Source: Nectonema munidae (Eukaryota; Nematomorpha; Nectonematoida; Nectonematidae). From it: a stretch of 64,000 bases of DNA. Position numbers and translations under genes: made by a program. The stretch spans positions 571,001-635,000 of the forward strand of contig JAUIRK010001037.1 of NCBI GenBank assembly GCA_030549495.1, given 5' to 3'. Each line of letters opens with the position of its first letter. The first letter of the stretch is position 1. Below are positions 1 to 11,105 of the stretch, piece by piece. The notes below the pieces were generated by a model. The model had not been told where the DNA came from and did not search any database. It saw nothing but the letters and a program-made list of their open reading frames with translations.

Positions 1-1052
1 TATATACGTTGGCGAAATCCCGGGGATCCTTTTAATTTATGCTTGTTAATTATGAGTAGGATAACGTTTAACACCCTTTTTGTTTTTCTAGAATAACATT
101 GTTCAATTGAAGTTTGTAGAATAGTTTGTATTCGAATGTTATGAAATAAAATAAAGGAGACATTTGTTATTATTATAAATTTTTCACTGAAAAGAGCTAT
201 TTTTCGATTTCCAATATATTTTAGTTTTTTTTAAATAATAAATGGAAAAATAATATTTTTCATGGATTCAGACACACAAAAATGATATTTAAAATATATG
301 AACAATTTACATGTTAAAAATTTCAAATAAATTTATTGACCTTTTATTTGTTTTGAATGGTCAGGTATTCTGATAAAATGAAGGCTTTTTCATGGGTGCA
401 CCTTACTCGGTAATATTTTGTAACTTGCTTATGGTAAGATTAGAAATGTATTCCCTGAAATTAGACTTTTTTTAAATGTTTTTTATTGCCTTGTGAGGAT
501 GATTCTTTTATCTCAATCAAATATTAATAAAAAGTTAGAAATCTTTTCGCTATTGTCAATAATAAACAGGAAAACATTAAGTTTACGGTTCACAAGAAAA
601 GGATGACGTATTAAATTCTTCAGATGTAAAACTAAAAAGCGAAGACCTTTGTGCTCACATCGCCAGCAAGTTACACTGACTCTCCTTATATCGACAATAT
701 GGGGACAGCCATCGAATAAAAATTAATTCACCACGGGTTGTTCGTATATTTTACACGAATTTTCAACAGTTTAATTTTTGCATTATCCTAGCAGAGCTTG
801 AAGCTGCACTTGTGTACATCAGGCGAACGAGAAAAGTTTCGTGAAAAACTAAGAACGGCGCTCCAAAGTACCTTCTTTTTGAGGGAACACAATTAGATGA
901 CCATCCGAATACAGAGTAGAAACGACAAGTAGAAAAGGATTTTTCAATTCTATGGCTAGAAGTCATGTATAGCTGCCATTTATTGTTTGACATCTATGAA
1001 CAAATATATTCAAATTTCATCAAATCATGCATAATTTTTATGCTCTGTTGAT
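1..1052. other. AT-rich DNA without a confident gene
   Basis: No transposon end or domain is recognisable here. Around 580-1000 the GC content rises and short coding-like stretches appear on the plus strand in different frames, for example one reading SQEKDDVLNSSDVKLKSEDL near 590-650. Stops interrupt every frame and no family is recognised. It could be a decayed exon or chance. Confidence 0.5.
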
Positions 1053-1098
1053 AATCCACTAAGCTTTTGAAGGAATCCATCTTTCAAAAGCTTGGATT
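1053..1098. repeat. imperfect palindrome (hairpin)
   Basis: The left arm AATCCA-CT-AAGCTTTTGAAGGA is mirrored by TCTTTCAAAAGCTTGGATT on the right, with a 5-base loop. The arms pair except for one mismatch and a two-base bulge. A third AAGCTT follows at about 1103. No terminator or transposon role is evident. Confidence 0.7.
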
Positions 1099-1139
1099 GC
1101 TAAGCTTGCATGTGAAAATCTAAAAATATGATTTTTACT

Positions 1140-1265
1140 AATCAGGATCATAAGTAGAATCTTATTTTGAAAATCAAGATCATAATCAAAATTAGAATTA
1201 TAGAAATGAAAAAATCAGAATGAAAATCAAAGTTGTAATTAAAGAATTGAGAGAATCAGAATCAT
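1140..1265. repeat. degenerate AATCAA/AATCAT low-complexity repeat
   Basis: The stretch is dominated by variants of AATCAAA, AATCATA and AATCAGA at roughly six-base spacing. It is a decayed simple repeat; the ORFs crossing it are not credible genes. Confidence 0.6.
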
Positions 1266-1762
1266 AATCGTTATCTACAATCGGCGCAAATACTGACATG
1301 TCACATATGATATATTTAACGAAAAAAACTCTTCGCGGATGATCTATTGTAATGAAATCGTATAAATGCAAGAAATTCAGGAATATTGGAACATCTGTCG
1401 TCTTTTCACTGTGTTCTTTAACAAAGAAATGATACCCCATTTATTCCCTTCTTTATCTCCTTCTATTCTAGAAAGAACGAATTTTGTGCAGCCAGTACCA
1501 AGGGCACAACAAGAGGGCGTAGGTAAGCCTCGTAAGATAAGCCTATGTTATAAATTTTTTTATTTTTAATTAAATTTCTAAAAGTTTTACCTTCTATTTT
1601 AAAACATTATTTAAGATTTATAAAAATATTTACTTTCAGAATGGAATTAATTCAGAATGTTTTTTACTAATAACAAAAAATCTTTTAGTTTTTGCCCACT
1701 CCTTCAAAAATTTCTGATTGCTGTCCTCAGTTTTTGTGTAAATTTCCGGCCTTTTTTTATTA

Positions 1763-1869
1763 AATGAGACAAGGATGTTATACGAGACTAACTAGAAGTG
1801 TCATACATATATAGAACAGCATACATATATTTAATGAGACAAGGATGTTATACGAGACTAACTAGAAGT
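1763..1869. repeat. 37-bp perfect direct repeat, spacing 70 bp
   Basis: The 37 bases beginning AATGAGACAAGGATGTTATA and ending ACTAGAAGT occur identically at 1763-1799 and 1833-1869. The 33 bases between them are unrelated to the repeat. Perfect identity in otherwise decayed DNA suggests a recent local duplication or an assembly effect. Confidence 0.9.
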
Positions 1870-1906
1870 AATTATGCTTTTCATCAATTTCTGCCTTATT
1901 TGTTTC

Positions 1907-1918
1907 AAGATGGCGGCC
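1907..1918 (+). promoter_or_regulatory. YY1-type motif (AAGATGGCGGCC)
   Basis: AAGATGGCGGCC matches the YY1 consensus (AANATGGCGGC), which in animals often lies just downstream of transcription starts. A consensus splice donor, GTAAGTAA, lies about 100 bases downstream at 2011. The ATG in the motif opens only a 12-codon frame, so any transcript starting here would have a non-coding first exon. Function is inferred from the motif alone. Confidence 0.35.
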
Positions 1919-2656
1919 AAGATTTGCTGGGTTCATACTCACATTTGATAAAATTTCATAGCACAAAACACAGTGGTTTCTCTTCTCTCTTATCTCGGTT
2001 CTGATAAAGCGTAAGTAAACGAAGTTTCAATAGTTACGGCATTTGTGTTAGATTTCAAATCGGTCTCTAATGTGAATCCAATTTACTCCCATCTTCATTA
2101 TCAAATTTGTGTTTGCTTGATTTGTCTTTTCGTAAATTTGCGGCTGTTTATGAGAATGTGGTATATAAAAACTTTTAATGGGATTTAGCTTGAAAGCAGA
2201 GCAGACAAAGGGGAAAGAAAAAATGTCTGAGGTAGTAAATTTCCTTGAAAAAATTTAGAAAAATGGAGGATTTGATAATTTGGAAGAAAAGTTACATTTT
2301 CAAAAATTAAGGTAAAAAAGAAGGAACGATCGTGATAAAGATAATAGTATTGAAAGAATGGAAAAAAAATTTAACAAGAGGATTTATTTAGAAAAATAAA
2401 CATGTGGTTTAGTTACAAGGTATTACAGAAGGCCAATTGCCACTTCCACGCATTCCATCAAGAAAAGAGAAAATGCAATAAAAATAAATAGCAGGTTGTA
2501 AAAGAACACGAATTACACACACACACACCAAGAAGACAAAAAAACTAAGAGAGTCTAATATATTTTATCTTTCTAATATATTATATTATTTTAATTTTTA
2601 GACTCATTTTTTAAGAGAAATTTAACTACTCCCCTCATTCCAATTTATTTTTCTCT

Positions 2657-2809
2657 ATGGATTCATTTTATTTGTCTGATGCTCTACTTTATACTCGCAC
2701 TTTCCAACAAGAAATAAGTGACGTTGCGTCAAAGACCCCTGTCGGAAAAATAATATCTCCCTTCACCGAATTCATGCGCCACGAGGCTTCCACATTCTTT
2801 TCTGTTTAG
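2657..2809 (+). CDS. small unrecognised coding-like ORF (50 aa)
   Basis: An ATG-initiated frame of 50 codons begins MDSFYLSDALLYTRTFQQEI and includes ASKTPVGKIISPFTEFMRHE. Its composition is richer in GC and more protein-like than the flanks. No signal peptide, membrane segment or known domain is visible. It may be an exon fragment or a piece of a transposon; a chance ORF is also possible at this length. Confidence 0.2.
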   Translation: MDSFYLSDALLYTRTFQQEISDVASKTPVGKIISPFTEFMRHEASTFFSV

Positions 2810-3188
2810 CAGATCCAGAATTTTCGAGAAAATTTTAAGAAATAAAAAGTTTGAGTCTTCGGCCATATTCTTTACAAATATATTCTTTACAAACTCTGCT
2901 CCGTATTTGCTAGAAAAAGTAACACCCTCGTGTATAATAGGTGTGTGTTAGAAAGAATAGCGGTAAAATTTTCAAAAATGCTTTCAATTTCCTTCCCAAA
3001 AAATAAGACTTGGAGACTTTATGGAATATTACATGTAACGCTAAAATAATCAAGGACCCTTAGTATCACACCACTGAAGATCCGCGTACCCAAAGTTTAG
3101 GACCCCTTCTTTATACTATAAGAGTAAAGAAAGAAACAAATTATCACTTAAACTTTCTCCTTACATATGTTAATTGATGCCTAGAGAG

Positions 3189-5090
3189 CAGGGTTTCCCA
3201 ACCTTTTTGCTGTTGTGTAGCACTTATGGACTTATTCTGTAGGTACGTAGCATATAACTTTGACGATTAGTTTTTGACCATAAAAGAACTATACTAAAAG
3301 GTTAACAGATACAATAACATATAAATATAATACAAGTTAACGAATCCGCAATTAAAAAATATACAAAACTTAATTTAATATAATTGCACATGTGCATAAC
3401 CATAAACATGCAAATTAACTTATCGACCAATAAGTACTCACGCGTTAGTCAATGCGATGGCTGGAGTTGCTTTTCTTCGACTAGTTTTGCAGCCGTGGAG
3501 AGATATTATGCTCCACAATATCGGAAATTGTGTTATGGGTTTGCGAAACGATTTCTTGTCTTCGACTTGATTGTAAGAAAGGTAGAAAACTCTTGTTCGC
3601 ATTCCCATGTCCTTGGAAATATGAGAAGCTGAGGAATTGCTTTTCACTAGTGGCGGATAGGAGGGACTTACATTTGACCAGAAGTTGGCCAATTTATGAT
3701 TTTCACCTTCTTCGCACTACAAATCGATGAGTTCTTCTTGTTCACCAGTTCCCACTGTGAGATCACCTGTGTTAATAGTAGTGAATGGATTCCGAATGTA
3801 AGTGCATGTTTGTGCATCACGATCATTTAAGAAGGACTGCTTGATTTCATCTTTCAACAGAAAGAGATCCAATGGAATACTAGGCTCCCCAATTGACACC
3901 ACATTCTCACACATTCCAAAAGGTCTGTTCTCAATCCACAAATCGAGCTTTCAACTAAATGCAGTCAATTTGATTGAGAAAACAATAATGTTACTTTCAG
4001 GGCCCTGAGAACAATTGAAATGATACATGACTCCAAAAATATCTGACAGGTAGGCAAGGTAAAGAATGAAGTTTCCATTTTCAAGGATCTTCAGAACTTT
4101 GGGATCTTTTGTTTGGAAAAACTGAAGCAGCTCCTTTCTCAGCACAAAAAGGAGCATAGTGGTATTCCCTCGAGATAGACACCTCACTTCAGTATGAAAA
4201 GCAATGCCCTGTATTCTGATCCGATATCCTCCCAGAAGACCGTGAAGAGACTACAATTTAGGGCAGATGTCATAATGTAGTTTACCATCTTAACTACCAG
4301 TTTCACGTTTGTCTTCATATCAGGAGGTAGAACTTTAGCAGAGAGAGCAAATCAGTGTATGTAACAGTGAACAGAAATGACAGATGGAGATACTTAGAAC
4401 CCAGATTTTCTCCCAAGCATAACAAGAGCGCCGTCATTTGTGCAAATTAATAGCTTGGTCCATTGGAGACCACTTTCTTTGAAAAAGTTTTCATAAGCTC
4501 GAACACGTCTTCTCCTTTTGTTGTAGTTGTCATTTCATTGGTCAAGAGTAATTCAATTCGAATTTCATCCTTTGCAGCATAACGCACATATACCAGAAGC
4601 TGTGCGCAGTTTGACACGTCTGTTGATTCATCCAGTTGTTTTGCAAATCCATATTTTAAGCCCTGTACTTCCGTAATGACTGGTTCATTAATAACAGTAG
4701 ACATTTCTGTAATGCACCTCTGTATCGTTTTATTTGACACTGCTTCATCAACGATGCCCTGCTTCACCATTTCTTGTGGAGACTTTTATTTCTTCGCCAA
4801 AAAAGTGCAATTTCACTACAGGCTGTCACAATACCAACCGACTGCTGATATTACCTCCCGGTTTTGTCTAGTCGTTTTTCTCATGTCTCTTGAAATAATT
4901 AGGATCGCGGTTTTTCTGGTCTGGATGATTCGTTTAGAGATGGCGTTGTAAAAGGCTTCATTGATGCATTTGATAATGTCTTCATACACACACCATACAC
5001 CATGGCTTAGAACCAAAATTAATATGTTGTTCGCTATACTGTCGTTTGGGTATCTTGATTTGACGCTATAATAATCTGAAATAAAACTAA
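3189..5090 (-). mobile_element. decayed hAT transposon, SCAND3/ZBED5 type
   Basis: The terminus CAGGGTTTCCCAACCTTTTT at 3189 is a typical hAT (Charlie-like) inverted-repeat end, preceded by a possible 8-bp target sequence CTAGAGAG at 3181-3188. A transposase reads leftward toward this end. I could not find a matching right-hand end or second target copy, so the upper boundary is only the limit of recognisable coding sequence. The element is old: the transposase is in several frames. Confidence 0.8.
3438..5062 (-). pseudogene. broken hAT transposase (SCAND3/ZBED5-like)
   Basis: hAT transposases cut and paste DNA using an RNase H-like catalytic core. The segment at 4447-4770 carries the family signature FAKQLDESTDVSNCAQLLVY followed by VRYAAKDEIRIELLL and KGEDVFELM; the D in LDESTD corresponds to the first catalytic acidic residue. 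The segment at 3951-4187 has MRCLSRGNTTMLLFVLRKEL (a changed WLSRG motif) and DPKVLKILENGNFILYLAYL. The segment at 3717-3941 has SIGEPSIPLDLFLLKDEIKQ, and 3438-3692 has FWSNVSPSYPPLVKS near the C terminus. The part at 4816-5062 is open but not clearly homologous; TTTTATTTCAG on the minus strand just upstream resembles a splice acceptor. At least four frame changes separate these pieces, so no functional protein is expected. Confidence 0.85.
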
Positions 5091-7637
5091 AAGTTGTTTT
5101 TTAATATATTGAATATATATAATAATTTACATAATAATCGATAAAAATAAACAATCACGAAGATGGTAAGTTAATTAATCACAGCACTGTACCTACTAAG
5201 TCAACAGAATGTGTGTGCATGCTACATTATACACATATGCACATATTTACATGTATTACAGTTGAGGAATTAAAGAAAAGGAACTTTAGCAAAATCCACA
5301 TTACACTAAATTTCTCTGTGTGGGAATTATTTCTGTGAAAACAAGTACTTTTTTAAATTTTTGAACGCATGCCAATACAATTATCTATATATATTTTATA
5401 AAAAAATTTGAGATAAACTCTGTTTTAGCTATTTTAAACTAGGGGTGATATTCAAATATCCTTCTCAATTTTAACGTTAAAATGCCGTGTAATAAATCAT
5501 ACTTTGACACTTCCTTTAAAAGGTCGAAAGAGTTTAGCTTTAGCATCTAAAAGTTTTTTACTCGTCTATTCAGTCTTGACAAGGTTTAGTGTGATGCATT
5601 TTAAATCTGTTTCGATGAAAATAAAAAGATATCAGGAAATCCTCTCATTCAATGTTCTATCCATGCAAAAAATATTTTTTTATTATCTACACTTATTATC
5701 ATGATTTTTAACGGTGGTCTCTAATAGTTCCCCTAAGAATGTTTGGCTTAAAATTTTTCGGTTTATAAGTTTTTTCGGCTTGAGACTTGTATTTTTTTAA
5801 AAAGTGATTTTTACTTTTAAGTGGGTACAATTTTCCTAGAAAATTTTTCCAGATTATCATATTTAACAGGGCAAACTTTCTTAAATCAAAATGAAGATAA
5901 AACTTTTGAATTGAATCCACTTAAATACTTCATTTTAATCGTGATTTTTTGAAATTAGTCATTGTATCATGATAAAGTTTCTTGTTTATTTAAAGTTTAT
6001 TACTTTAATCCAGTTCAATCAAATCTAAGTGTCTTTGGATATTTCAAAATTCCTTTTTAAAATGGCTCTATGACATTTCTTCAAGAGTCAATTTTTAATG
6101 GGCCTTTGATATCTGAACGAGCATGGTTTCTTTAAAACCTTTTTTTTGTTAAACATCGTTTTGGTGAATGAAAAATAATTAACTAATTTTATTAACTAAT
6201 AATAATAAATCTAAGTGTCTTTGGATTATTAACATCGAAAAAGCATGATGAAAATTAAGGATTTAAGTGGATTTAACTAAGAATCCAACCCCTTTTCCGT
6301 TTTAAGAATTTTGAAAAATAGGACTTAAAATTTTTTTATAACTTCGAAACTATTACGTTTTTGAGTTTAAATTTTCAAAGACTTACGAAATATTCTTTTC
6401 AATAAAATGTTCCAAACTTCAAAATGCCAAGCCTTTAAAATCGCTCACTTTGAAATGAAATTTCCGACTCTTATTGAAAATACACGACATAGGAAGCTTA
6501 CCTGACTTTTAGTAGAGGTAGAGTTATTCTGACAAAATGAGAAACTGCGACGCACACGTGATTTGTGAACACACAACCACGAAAGTCACGCGTCAAGGAA
6601 ACGCTTTCAGGTTTACTGTTAAGCGCTAGTCGTCATAACACCGAAACAACAACTACACTCTTTGGCCGTGTTTTATGCTTTTTCATTTTGCTGATTATGT
6701 ATTTCTTTGTTTGAAACAAAGTCATACATCAAATATTAACCTGGATATGGCACGGAGTACACAATGCACCTTTCATCAAAACTGACAGTGCCCTCTCATC
6801 ACAAGTAATCGCGTGCCTTTTTAAACAATGCCCTCTGTCACTCACAAACAACACGACAGCAATATGGAGTACTTTTTATGGAATTTCCAATGCAACATTT
6901 ACCCATTTTTCAATGCGCTTACAGTTTGGATTTAAGCAGATATTGAACTAAACACGCACACCTAATTCCACTTTTTACCAAAATAATGCGAAATAAAGCG
7001 AAATATATTCAAAACTTTGCGAACTTAAAATTTTTAAAATAAATTTTAAATAAAGTCATGTATCCAAAGCTTTAAACTATTTTCAAATGAAAATTTATTT
7101 ACGCATTAATCTAATATATTTATTATTTGTTAAAAAAACGAAATATATCCAAAGTTACTAAAACATTCTGAAGTGTTAATTTTTTGCGATTACTTTGAAT
7201 AAAAAATTTAAAAATTGCATTATATTAAATTTTAAAAACAAATTCTAACAAGGAATTAACTAATTACTATAACAAAATCTTTTCAAAATTTGCTAAATCA
7301 TTTTTTAAACAAAAAAATTAAGAAAAAGTTTTTAATTAGTAAAAATTAAAAATTATATATTCCTAAAAAATCTTCCTTTTTTTTTATAAATTTTCATTAA
7401 ATATTTTTCTTTCTAAATAGTGAGGATAGAATTGTATAAATTCCCATTCCTGTGTTTGCTTCTTCTTTTGCTTCCATTCTGAAATAACTTGTCAAAATAA
7501 CGTTTTTTATAAAAACTCTTTTAAATCTTTTTCTGCTCTAATGTTAACGTGTGGCCTGATTGACCTGGAATTTGGTCTACAAGATTTCCTCCCAATAAAT
7601 TTCATTGATCTGAAATTTGATAACGTAGATATCTATT
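5091..7637. other. long AT-rich stretch without genes
   Basis: Nothing coding is recognisable. The segment 6480-6900 is less AT-rich than its surroundings but shows no domain or transposon end. A pair of 20-bp direct repeats is listed separately. Confidence 0.6.
6021..6226. repeat. 20-bp perfect direct repeats bracketing ~166 bp
   Basis: AAATCTAAGTGTCTTTGGAT occurs identically at 6021-6040 and 6207-6226. The intervening 166 bases end in an A/T-rich tail with AATAATAAT. Long direct repeats plus a simple 3' tail are what LINE-driven insertion of a short retroposon leaves. No A or B box or known SINE body is visible, so the retroposon reading is inference. Confidence 0.45.
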
Positions 7638-7645
7638 CTGACATC

Positions 7646-7836
7646 CAGGCCCGTCGATAAAGGATGAGGAATAAGGGCGAGGGAATGGGGAGCCGACTTC
7701 TGATTTATTTTGTCCCTCCCTCTGCAACTCCGTTGAATTATATAAATGTATACACTTTTTTATAGTCAAGACCCTATTGAAATCAGTTTTGACCCCACCC
7801 CTCCTTCCTCCTATTTGAAGTCTAAGGACGGGTCTG
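7646..7836. mobile_element. miniature non-autonomous hAT element (191 bp)
   Basis: The left end CAGGCCCGTCGATAAAGG and the right end GGACGGGTCTG are inverted repeats of the form CAG(G/A)CCCGTC. They are flanked by CTGACATC (7638-7645) and CTAACATC (7837-7844), an 8-bp target duplication with one mismatch, as expected for hAT. Subterminal sequences are unusually GC-rich (GGGAATGGGGAG and CCCCACCCCTCC). No coding capacity. Confidence 0.75.
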
Positions 7837-7844
7837 CTAACATC

Positions 7845-8372
7845 CCACATAAAATCACGAGTCTTATTATATTCGACATTTTATAATAGTAAAGTACAAG
7901 TACTGAGTAAAGGACATTTTATTATATTATCATCATAAGTAAATAAATAATAACGTGCTTAATCATCATAAAGACATTATTGTTTATTCATTAACTAATA
8001 ATGGATGTGGGAGAACATTTTTCAACATAAATTGGTGTTGTTAGTAGTATAGCACTCACAATACCGTAAGCTAGTCAAAACTTTACCAAATCGCCCAATC
8101 TGAATCACTAATGGCCCTTGTCCAGTATCATACAAATCATCCTAATTCACCCCAACCGAACTATCAACTCACCAAAGCTAGCTTGCATTTTATTGAAATA
8201 TAAATAAAATGTGATGCTAACTAACGGAAAAACTACTTTTTAAAACAAAGAATGACATAACTAACCATGTAAATAACTTGGCAAAGAGCTGACTTAAAAA
8301 ATCAGCTGAAAAAAACTAAAATAAAATTTCAAATAAATAACTCATTAAATAACAATATGAATAACCAATTAA
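7845..8372. other. AT-rich DNA with scattered TAAC/AACT words
   Basis: The interval holds many short tetranucleotide-like words (TAACTAAC, AAATAAC, AACTAT), denser from 8210 to 8390. It may be a decayed simple repeat. No gene is supported. Confidence 0.4.
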
Positions 8373-8630
8373 CTATATAGCTAACTGAATGACTAAGACA
8401 AACAAATTTTCAAAATCACTTGAAAATCGGACAAGTCGACTGTGTCCAATTGTTACAAATATAGATGGAGCGTGTTGACCATACCACACCGCTCTAATTA
8501 TATCAGACAAACTTTTGACAATTTCACAAGCACATTTATCAATTCCAAATCGTCCAAATCTTTCTCTTTCAAAAAAGCTTGATAATGTTATTGACTTTTT
8601 CAATTCAAATATTAATGGTTTTTGAAGCAT
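8373..8630 (-). CDS. unrecognised coding-like ORF (85 aa)
   Basis: An ATG-initiated frame begins MLQKPLIFELKKSITLSSFF and contains FGRFGIDKCACEIVKSLSDI and WYGQHAPSIFVTIGHSRLVR. The residue mix is that of a globular protein, with no signal peptide or repeat, but I do not recognise a family. It lies next to the piggyBac remnant and could be host sequence, an element-carried fragment, or chance. No clear splice signals flank it. Confidence 0.25.
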   Translation of the reverse strand: MLQKPLIFELKKSITLSSFFERERFGRFGIDKCACEIVKSLSDIIRAVWYGQHAPSIFVTIGHSRLVRFSSDFENLFVLVIQLAI

Positions 8631-8742
8631 TTATTTCCAAACATTTTTCTAAATTTTAAGATTTAGAAATGACTAACATTTTTAAATATGTAATATCTCA
8701 TATATAATAATTACGTACGAAAATTTTAGTTAATATAGCATA

Positions 8743-9715
8743 CTATTTAACATTTATATGCGTTAAAACAGTGCATATGAAGGGCAACGTTACACTTGAT
8801 ACATCTTTTTTAGTGCCTTTTTTGCAAAATACCCATATTTTCTGGGTGGAGAGGTTGCCAAATTCATGATCTTTCGTATCAAATCTAATATCACTGCTGA
8901 CTTTATTTGTGAAAAAAGGAATTTTAGTTGTTTTGTTTGCCAAGTTTTGCAAAAGATACGTGTTGACAATTTCTCGTACGTATCCGAGTTGATCCAATGG
9001 TTTTTCTTTATATAGGCAACTTTTTTTTGTACAAGAACCAAGAGTTTTGTAAAGAGGCATGGAACAAAAATGGAAAAAAGGCCACCACCACTTTTTCAAA
9101 CGTATGCTCATTTGGTATTGTGAAATATTTTGATTTGATCTGTCTACTCCACCCATCAATCGGTTATACTCCGCTATTCCATTTGGTTGTGGTATAACTA
9201 TGACTTTTCTTTTTGAAGAACACCATCTTCTAACACTTTTCAAAGGCTTCACACCGAGACAGGTCGATGCCAGATTTACTACATTATTGTCTCTCCATGT
9301 TATGATAATTATCTTAGAACGAGTGTCGTATCGATAATCTAAATTACCCCTATCTTTTTTGAGTAAAGATTTTTTATTAATAATTGGGCATTTTGCATTC
9401 TATCACTTCTAATTACACCTGTCGCGTGAAACCCTAAAAGTTCAAACAAATGTAGGGAGCAGAAATAGTTATCCATCACAAGCTGGTAATTATTTTCTGG
9501 TAAAAGATTAGCAAATTTCATCACAACGCTTCCTCCTATTCCGAGTTCTTTGTTGTAGGCTTCAGACTTACCCGCATAAGGGCAAACAGAAATAATGTAC
9601 CCATCTGAAGTGCACATTGTCCAAGTCTTATACCCGAATCTTATAGGTTTACCTTTCATGAATTGTTTAGAAGGATGCTTGCCATAAAATTCTTGCTAAT
9701 AGTTTTTGATTCGGG
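8743..9715 (-). pseudogene. piggyBac transposase remnant, PGBD2/PGBD3-like, C-terminal half
   Basis: piggyBac transposases excise and integrate at TTAA sites. On the minus strand the first part (9715-9339) reads KQFMKGKPIRFGYKTWTMCT then ELGIGGSVVMKFANLLPENN and LVMDNYFCSLHLFELL, where MDNYF is the second catalytic aspartate motif (usually DNFF). The second part (9252-8743) reads PQPNGIAEYNRLMGGVDRSN, with the third catalytic aspartate in GGVD, then SIRLKKWWWPFFHF, a family hallmark. REIVNTYL and CKKGTKK lead toward the C-terminal cysteine-rich domain, which is damaged. The N-terminal roughly 300 residues are missing upstream and at least one frame change separates the two parts. Confidence 0.9.
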
Positions 9716-9864
9716 TATATGACATAGAAATCGATAAATGATAAATAATAAAGACAGGGGGAAAATAAATGATAATGAAAGAGAGAATAGAGTACAATGA
9801 TGTGAAGTTTTTTCTTGTAAAATTATTCATTAGAAAAAAAACATAACTTTTTGGTTAGGATGTC

Positions 9865-9930
9865 ATTAATGGGTTTACAAATCTTGGGCATTGCATTGAA
9901 TAAAGTCTGATTATTCTGGTCGGTAACGGG
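9865..9930. mobile_element. single end of a TTAA-type (piggyBac-like) element
   Basis: GTCTGATTATTCTGGTCGGTAACGGG at 9905-9930, followed by TTAC (a probable changed TTAA), closely matches the right end of the complete miniature element at 15038-15166. It could be the 5' end of the piggyBac remnant that reads leftward from 9715, or a truncated miniature copy. The matching opposite end was not found. Confidence 0.5.
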
Positions 9931-10149
9931 TTACGTATATCAAAGTCTAATAATATTTACAATAAAATCGAAAACATTTAAATTAGGAGCGATTCTTTGT
10001 AAAAATTTGAAAAATGCCTGTAGTTCGTATTTTGTAACAATTTCTTCAAGCTTTGATTGATATATCATTTTCAGACATTTTGTATTTTTTCTTAGTTTTA
10101 AAATGACTCCCTGTGGATATGTTCAACGAGAAGTTATTTGTATGCTTGT

Positions 10150-10895
10150 TATTTTAGACAAGCCATGTAAAATAATGTGCATACATAGTTCTCACTATTT
10201 TCTTCTTGTTTTTTATAGAATGGAATATCATTATAAATCTATTTTCGTCTTCTTCTTCTTCTTCTTCTTCTTTTAAAAACAATGTGATGATCAATTCTAG
10301 CTCTTCTTTTAAGTGATCTTTGTCAGCATTCTATTGTGTTTATTGTATTAGTGAAGTCGTATAAAACTCTTTTGTTAACATTCCAAAGTTGTATCCGAAA
10401 AATGGCTTGTTTTCTTCCGCCCGCTAAACATTTTAGAATAAAAATCTGATAAAGCGTGGTCAGTTTCGCAAAAGTTCCATCGAGATAAAAATGCGTTTTT
10501 CAATGTCGAATAATTTTAATTTCAGCATTTTTATCTTCATGTAATAAATTTTTCTCCTCTCATTGATCATTTTTGTTCATTTTTCTAACTCAAATGTGCT
10601 TCCTTGTTTTCCATTCTAGGCACTGCCTCTTTGTGTTAGCAAAGTTTGGGCAGCATCTAAAGAAAAGGTCGTAGTGGTGTTTTGAATTACAGTTGATGTG
10701 CACTCATCTGAAAACTTTACTCTTTTTAAGTGCATCTGGTGGCATTAAACCTATTTTTCTATCAGCAGGTGGAAGATGATTGTAAACTGTAAAAATACCT
10801 TGAATTCAATCCATTATTATTATTATTATCATTTTCTTGTGTAAATCTAGTTCACGGAATACGATAGTACAGTTTTTCTTTTTTGTTGTATCCAT
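10150..10895 (-). pseudogene. decayed coding stretch of unknown family
   Basis: On the minus strand an ATG at 10895 opens MDTTKKKNCTIVFRELDLHK. Protein-like pieces follow in changing frames: GIFTVYNHLPPADRKIGLMP, VKFSDECTSTVIQNTTTTFS with LDAAQTLLTQRGSA, a lysine-rich helical stretch RRKIYYMKIKMLKLKLFDIE, and DHLKEELELIITLFLK followed by a run of glutamates encoded by the GAA repeat. The order (acidic and basic linkers, then a charged helix) recalls transposon accessory or Myb-like proteins, but no motif fixes a family. Several stops and frame changes make it a pseudogene if it was ever a gene. Confidence 0.35.
10247..10273. repeat. (TTC)n microsatellite
   Basis: About nine consecutive TTC units. 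Read on the minus strand it is a GAA run that encodes glutamates within the decayed coding stretch. Confidence 0.95.
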
Positions 10896-11105
10896 ATTTT
10901 TATCACTTTTGATAATCCAATTTTTAAGCAAGCATTGTATATTTTGGAACGTTCACCTACCTTTTCATCTTTTAAGTTTATAAAAATTTTTTATTTGTTC
11001 CAGTAATTATATTGAAGATCGCTAAAAGGCACTTTCAGACATAAAGTACTTATTTTTGCGTCGAATAAAGTGGCTCAAAGTAAGAAAAACACATTTTAAG
11101 TGCTA

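Noticed and set aside
780-900. GERE-KFREKLR resemblance to the transcription factor ENY2
   Set aside because: Only about ten residues agree, the conserved CGW motif and the C-terminal half are absent, and stops surround it.
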